From positions 124,001-188,000 of the forward strand of contig NZ_JALIQP010000003.1 in NCBI RefSeq assembly GCF_023566055.1: DNA of 64,000 nt. Reading direction: 5' to 3'. Origin of the DNA: Halosolutus amylolyticus. GTDB lineage: Archaea > Halobacteriota > Halobacteria > Halobacteriales > Natrialbaceae. The notes under the pieces were generated by a model. The model ran no database searches and was not told where the DNA came from. It was given only the letters and a program-made list of their open reading frames with translations. The position numbers were made by a program, and so were the translations under genes. The number at the start of each line of letters is the position of its first letter. Position 1 is the stretch's first letter. Below are positions 61,486-64,000 of this stretch, in pieces.

Positions 61486-61791
61486 TTATGCGACTATAAT
61501 GTCGTCGCTACCTGAGTCTTCCGCTTCGTCGCCGGCGGACTCGTCGGCGTCGGCTGCTGCCTCGGCGACGTCGTCCGGATTCGCTTCGGCCGTCTCCTCC
61601 TCCGCGAGGTCGTCGAGGTCCGCCTCGGTGCTACGGCGCTCCGGGACGCGCGTTGGCGTGTCGGCGTCGAGTTCGGCCTCGAGAACGCGGATGCGCTCTT
61701 TCGCTTCGATGAGTTCGTCCGTCAGTCCCTCAACAGTTGACTCGAGTTCCGCCACCGTCGATTCGAGCTGCTCGACGCGGTTTTTCGACAT
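61486..61791 (-). CDS. Small coiled-coil protein upstream of smc (DUF7518-like)
   Basis: A 101-residue protein with an N-terminal heptad-repeat coiled coil (MSKNRVEQLESTVAELEST, EELIEAKERIRVLEAELD-like) and an acidic Ala/Glu/Asp tail. It resembles a haloarchaeal family encoded next to smc and may help SMC/ScpA, but this is only context. ATG 61791 starts with the coiled coil; the stop lies 84 bases before the smc ATG. Confidence 0.7.
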   Translation of the reverse strand: MSKNRVEQLESTVAELESTVEGLTDELIEAKERIRVLEAELDADTPTRVPERRSTEADLDDLAEEETAEANPDDVAEAAADADESAGDEAEDSGSDDIIVA

Positions 61792-61933
61792 ACGTCCTAG
61801 GGATCTGTCCGGACACATAAACGTACGTCAGACAAGACTAACCGTTCTGGTAACTCGCTGGCGATCGGATCGTCGATACGGCTACTCGTCACCCCGGTGA
61901 CGCCGAGTTCGACGGGCCGGACCCGGTGGCCGA

Positions 61934-62650
61934 TTAGAACGTCTCGGTGTCGTCCAGCTGATCGAGCGCGGTCAGTGCCGCTTTCAGGATCTTCCGTTCA
62001 CCGCGGCGGAGGTTCATCGAGACGGCCGTTTTCGACACGTCGAAGTGGTCCGCCAGGTCGTCGAGCGTCGTGTCCCGTGGCGTCTCGTAGTACCCCCTGG
62101 CGGTCGCGACCTCGAAGGTTTCGCGTTCCGTCTCGGTCAGGGACCGGCAGCCTTCGAGGAGCGCGGTTGCGCTGTCGGAGTTCTCGAGCAGGTCGAACAG
62201 GGTCGTCGGGCCGAACTGGTCGCGTCCCTCGACGGAGTAGTCGTTGTGTCGTTCGAGCTCGGCGAGCGCGCGGTCCTCGTCCTGGTCGTCGTCGAACCCG
62301 ACGTGCCAGCGCTCCCGGCCGTTCTCGATCCGGAACGGGCCGGTGATGTAGCCGCCGTTGTCCTGGATGGTCGCCATGGCGTTCGTCTGCTCGATCGTCG
62401 TCCCGATCTCGGCGACGTTGTCCCGCTTCGAGAGGATGTAACAGTCCGTCATGTTCGGGTGCTCCCGGAGCGCGCGGAGTCCGTCGTCGAGCGCACCCAT
62501 CGAGTCCGCCTGCGCGATGAGTCGCGTCTCGAGTTTCTCGTCGTCCGTATCGAGTTGCCACTGGACGGCCGAGAACGCGATGTCGACGTCGTCGGTCGTA
62601 TCGATGAACGGGCAATCGTACTGCCGCATGTCGATATCGAGGTCGATCAT
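61934..62650 (-). CDS. Bat-type HTH-10 transcription regulator
   Basis: A 238-residue regulator. Residues 1-155 form a sensor-like alpha/beta region without a recognised cofactor motif (CPFIDTTDDVDIAFSAV, MGALDDGLRALREHPNMTDCYIL in part). The last 65 residues are the bacterio-opsin activator-type HTH_10 domain (LTETERETFEVATARGYYETPRDTTLDDLADHFDVSKTAVSMNLRRGE in part). Paralogues are numerous in haloarchaea. It is divergent from the hydroxybutyrate-type dehydrogenase gene, which may be its target. ATG 62650 was chosen; ATG 62629 is possible. Confidence 0.85.
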   Translation of the reverse strand: MIDLDIDMRQYDCPFIDTTDDVDIAFSAVQWQLDTDDEKLETRLIAQADSMGALDDGLRALREHPNMTDCYILSKRDNVAEIGTTIEQTNAMATIQDNGGYITGPFRIENGRERWHVGFDDDQDEDRALAELERHNDYSVEGRDQFGPTTLFDLLENSDSATALLEGCRSLTETERETFEVATARGYYETPRDTTLDDLADHFDVSKTAVSMNLRRGERKILKAALTALDQLDDTETF

Positions 62651-62816
62651 CGCTCGATAGCCAACAACAACCATGGAGGGAATTAACTGTTTTCATTTCT
62701 GGCACGTCCGACCGGCGACGGCCGACCCGTTCGCGACCGTGCGACCGCGATCGTCGTTGATATGTTAACGGCGCCGTTTTACCGTGCCCCTAGCGAACGT
62801 TTCTCGTGTTCGAGCC

Positions 62817-63674
62817 ATGTCTCAGGACCAGGTTACACCGCCGACGGTGACGCGAGAGGACATTCACAGGATCGACGACGACTCGTTTACCGAACGGAAC
62901 ATCTGTCTCGTCACGGGCGCCGGATCGGGGATCGGACGTGCGACCGCGCTCGCGGCCGCGGGCAACGGGCTCACCGTCGCGGCGACCGACGTCGACGAGG
63001 ACGGCCTCGAGGGTACCGTCGATCGGGGCGCGGAACTCGATCTCGCGGGGTCGATCGAACCGATCGCGGGGGATCTCACGGACGACGACGACATCGAGCG
63101 GATCGTCGCGGACGCCGCGGAACTGGGCGACGTCAAGTACCTCGCGAACGTCGCGGGGATGCAACACATCGATTCGATCGACGACTTCCCGATGGCGGCC
63201 TACGATCGAATGCACCAGGTGATGCTTCGAGCGCCGCTGTACCTCTCGAAGCTGTGCATTCCGCACTTCCGGGAGACCGAGGACGGACAGGGGTGCGTCG
63301 GTAACATGGCCTCGGTCCACGGCCACTACGTCACCAGCGACAAGGTCGGCTACAACGTCTCGAAGTTCGGCCTGCGCGGGCTGACACAGTCGATCGCCGC
63401 CGAGGGCGACGGCGAGATCCGCTCGTTCTCGGTCAGCACCGGCTACGTCCAGACGCCGCTCGTGACGGACCAGCTAGAGGACACCGCCGAACAGCGCGGC
63501 ATCAGCGTCGACGAGGTGGTCGAGGACGTGATGCTCGGCCAGTCCCGCGTCAAAGAGATGATGGACCCGATCGACGTGGGGAACCTCTTCCTGCTCGGCT
63601 TCTCGGATCTGGGACGGCACCTCGACGGTGGAGACCTGTTGTTTGATGGTGGAATGACTCTTACGTACGAGTGA
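62817..63674 (+). CDS. Short-chain dehydrogenase, 3-hydroxybutyrate dehydrogenase-like
   Basis: A 285-residue SDR. The NAD-binding TGAGSGIG is at 33-40, NVAG at 111-114 and the catalytic S166 (NMASVHG), Y179 and K183 are in order. The sequence around NVAGMQH and ASVHG resembles bacterial D-3-hydroxybutyrate dehydrogenases. It has about 25 extra N-terminal residues. The next gene, 5 bases on, encodes an acyl-CoA synthetase-like protein, which together suggests hydroxybutyrate to acetoacetate and then acetoacetyl-CoA. ATG 62817 follows a CGTTTTACC box. Confidence 0.85.
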   Translation: MSQDQVTPPTVTREDIHRIDDDSFTERNICLVTGAGSGIGRATALAAAGNGLTVAATDVDEDGLEGTVDRGAELDLAGSIEPIAGDLTDDDDIERIVADAAELGDVKYLANVAGMQHIDSIDDFPMAAYDRMHQVMLRAPLYLSKLCIPHFRETEDGQGCVGNMASVHGHYVTSDKVGYNVSKFGLRGLTQSIAAEGDGEIRSFSVSTGYVQTPLVTDQLEDTAEQRGISVDEVVEDVMLGQSRVKEMMDPIDVGNLFLLGFSDLGRHLDGGDLLFDGGMTLTYE

Positions 63675-63679
63675 GTTCC

Positions 63680-64000
63680 ATGTCCGCAGATACCAGCCTG
63701 GAAGACGTCGACGAGATCGTTCACGAACCCAGCGAGGAGTTCGTCGAGTCGACGAACGTCCACGAGTTCATGCAGGCGTACGACATCGACGACTACGACG
63801 AACTCGTCGAGCGAACCACGACGGACCTCGAGGGCGTCGAGGCGTCGGGCGTCGACTGGTTCTGGGACGAACTGGTCGACTACCTCGATATCGAGTTCTA
63901 CGAGGAGTACGACGACGTACGGGACGACAGCGAGGGGCCGCAGTTCACCGACTGGTACCCCGGGGGCGAACTCAACGTCGCCCACAACGTCTGCGATCGC
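63680..64000 (+). CDS. Acyl-CoA synthetase (AMP-forming), N-terminal part
   Basis: Only the first 107 codons are inside the window and the frame is open to the edge. ATG 63680 lies 5 bases after the dehydrogenase stop. The visible part has an acidic extension (MSADTSLEDVDEIVHEPSEE) and then the acetyl-CoA synthetase N-terminal region (VDWFWDELVDYLDIEFYEEYDD, FTDWYPGGELNVAHNVCDR). It probably activates acetoacetate or another short acid with CoA and ATP. The catalytic core is outside the window. Confidence 0.85.
   Translation, partial: MSADTSLEDVDEIVHEPSEEFVESTNVHEFMQAYDIDDYDELVERTTTDLEGVEASGVDWFWDELVDYLDIEFYEEYDDVRDDSEGPQFTDWYPGGELNVAHNVCDR

Noticed and set aside
1-64000. CRISPR array or cas genes, suggested by the CARF-type protein
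   Set aside because: I found no regularly spaced direct repeats and no Cas-like protein in the window.

Overview
The window is a piece of a haloarchaeal chromosome (class Halobacteria). The base composition is very GC-rich, the predicted proteins are acidic, and most genes start 25-30 bases after a TATA-like box with almost no leader. It also carries archaeal markers: TFB, a group II chaperonin, membrane LonB, archaeal NadM, SMC/ScpA and type II 3-dehydroquinate synthase. A member of Natrialbaceae is my guess from gene content, not a result. I find no rRNA, tRNA, CRISPR array, transposase or prophage gene.

Layout. 0-9 kb holds mixed housekeeping and conserved genes: radical SAM-HhH protein, TRAM protein, Fe/Zn-cluster protein, MBL hydrolase, small regulator, methyltransferase, glycosyltransferase, enoyl-CoA hydratase and a degenerate amidohydrolase. 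9-16 kb holds a chaperonin subunit, a SAM hydrolase with NadM, LonB and a CPBP protease. 16-20.5 kb is the tryptophan operon trpCBA followed by the archaeal aromatic-pathway aldolase. 20.5-27.6 kb looks like an accessory block: amidase, poly-gamma-glutamate hydrolase, nucleoside phosphorylase-like protein, SprT protein, an unknown protein, a HAD protein, a CARF-type sensor with a winged helix, and another unknown. 27.7-33 kb resumes the aromatic pathway (dehydroquinate synthase II, dehydroquinase) with an RnfC-like protein and TFB. 33-41.5 kb carries a nucleotide house-cleaning phosphatase, small winged-helix genes, the NfeD/stomatin pair, pyruvate kinase and a channel-like NAD-binding protein. 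41.6-55 kb carries formyl-THF synthetase, MetRS, an SNF transporter, aspartate/tyrosine decarboxylase, PEP synthase, PhzF, ThiC and a phosphoribosyltransferase. 55-64 kb carries a MATE exporter, the coiled-coil/SMC/ScpA operon, a Bat-type regulator, a hydroxybutyrate-type dehydrogenase and the start of an acyl-CoA synthetase.

The most unusual signals are two families of palindromic elements that sit exactly on gene 3' ends and supply the stop codons. Family A ends in CTATAGTAGCCACTGAAA-like inverted repeats and gives two unrelated proteins the same YSS(N/H) tail. Family B starts with TGATACGG or TGAGACGG. Hairpin clusters of a different kind occur between the TRAM and Fe/Zn-cluster genes and, in frame, inside trpB. 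Inverted repeats cover the start-site region of trpC and thiC, and a TrmB-like site overlaps the pyruvate kinase promoter. Several proteins keep a family fold but have lost the key residue: an MGMT-like protein, an amidohydrolase, an RnfC-like protein and a K+ channel-like protein.
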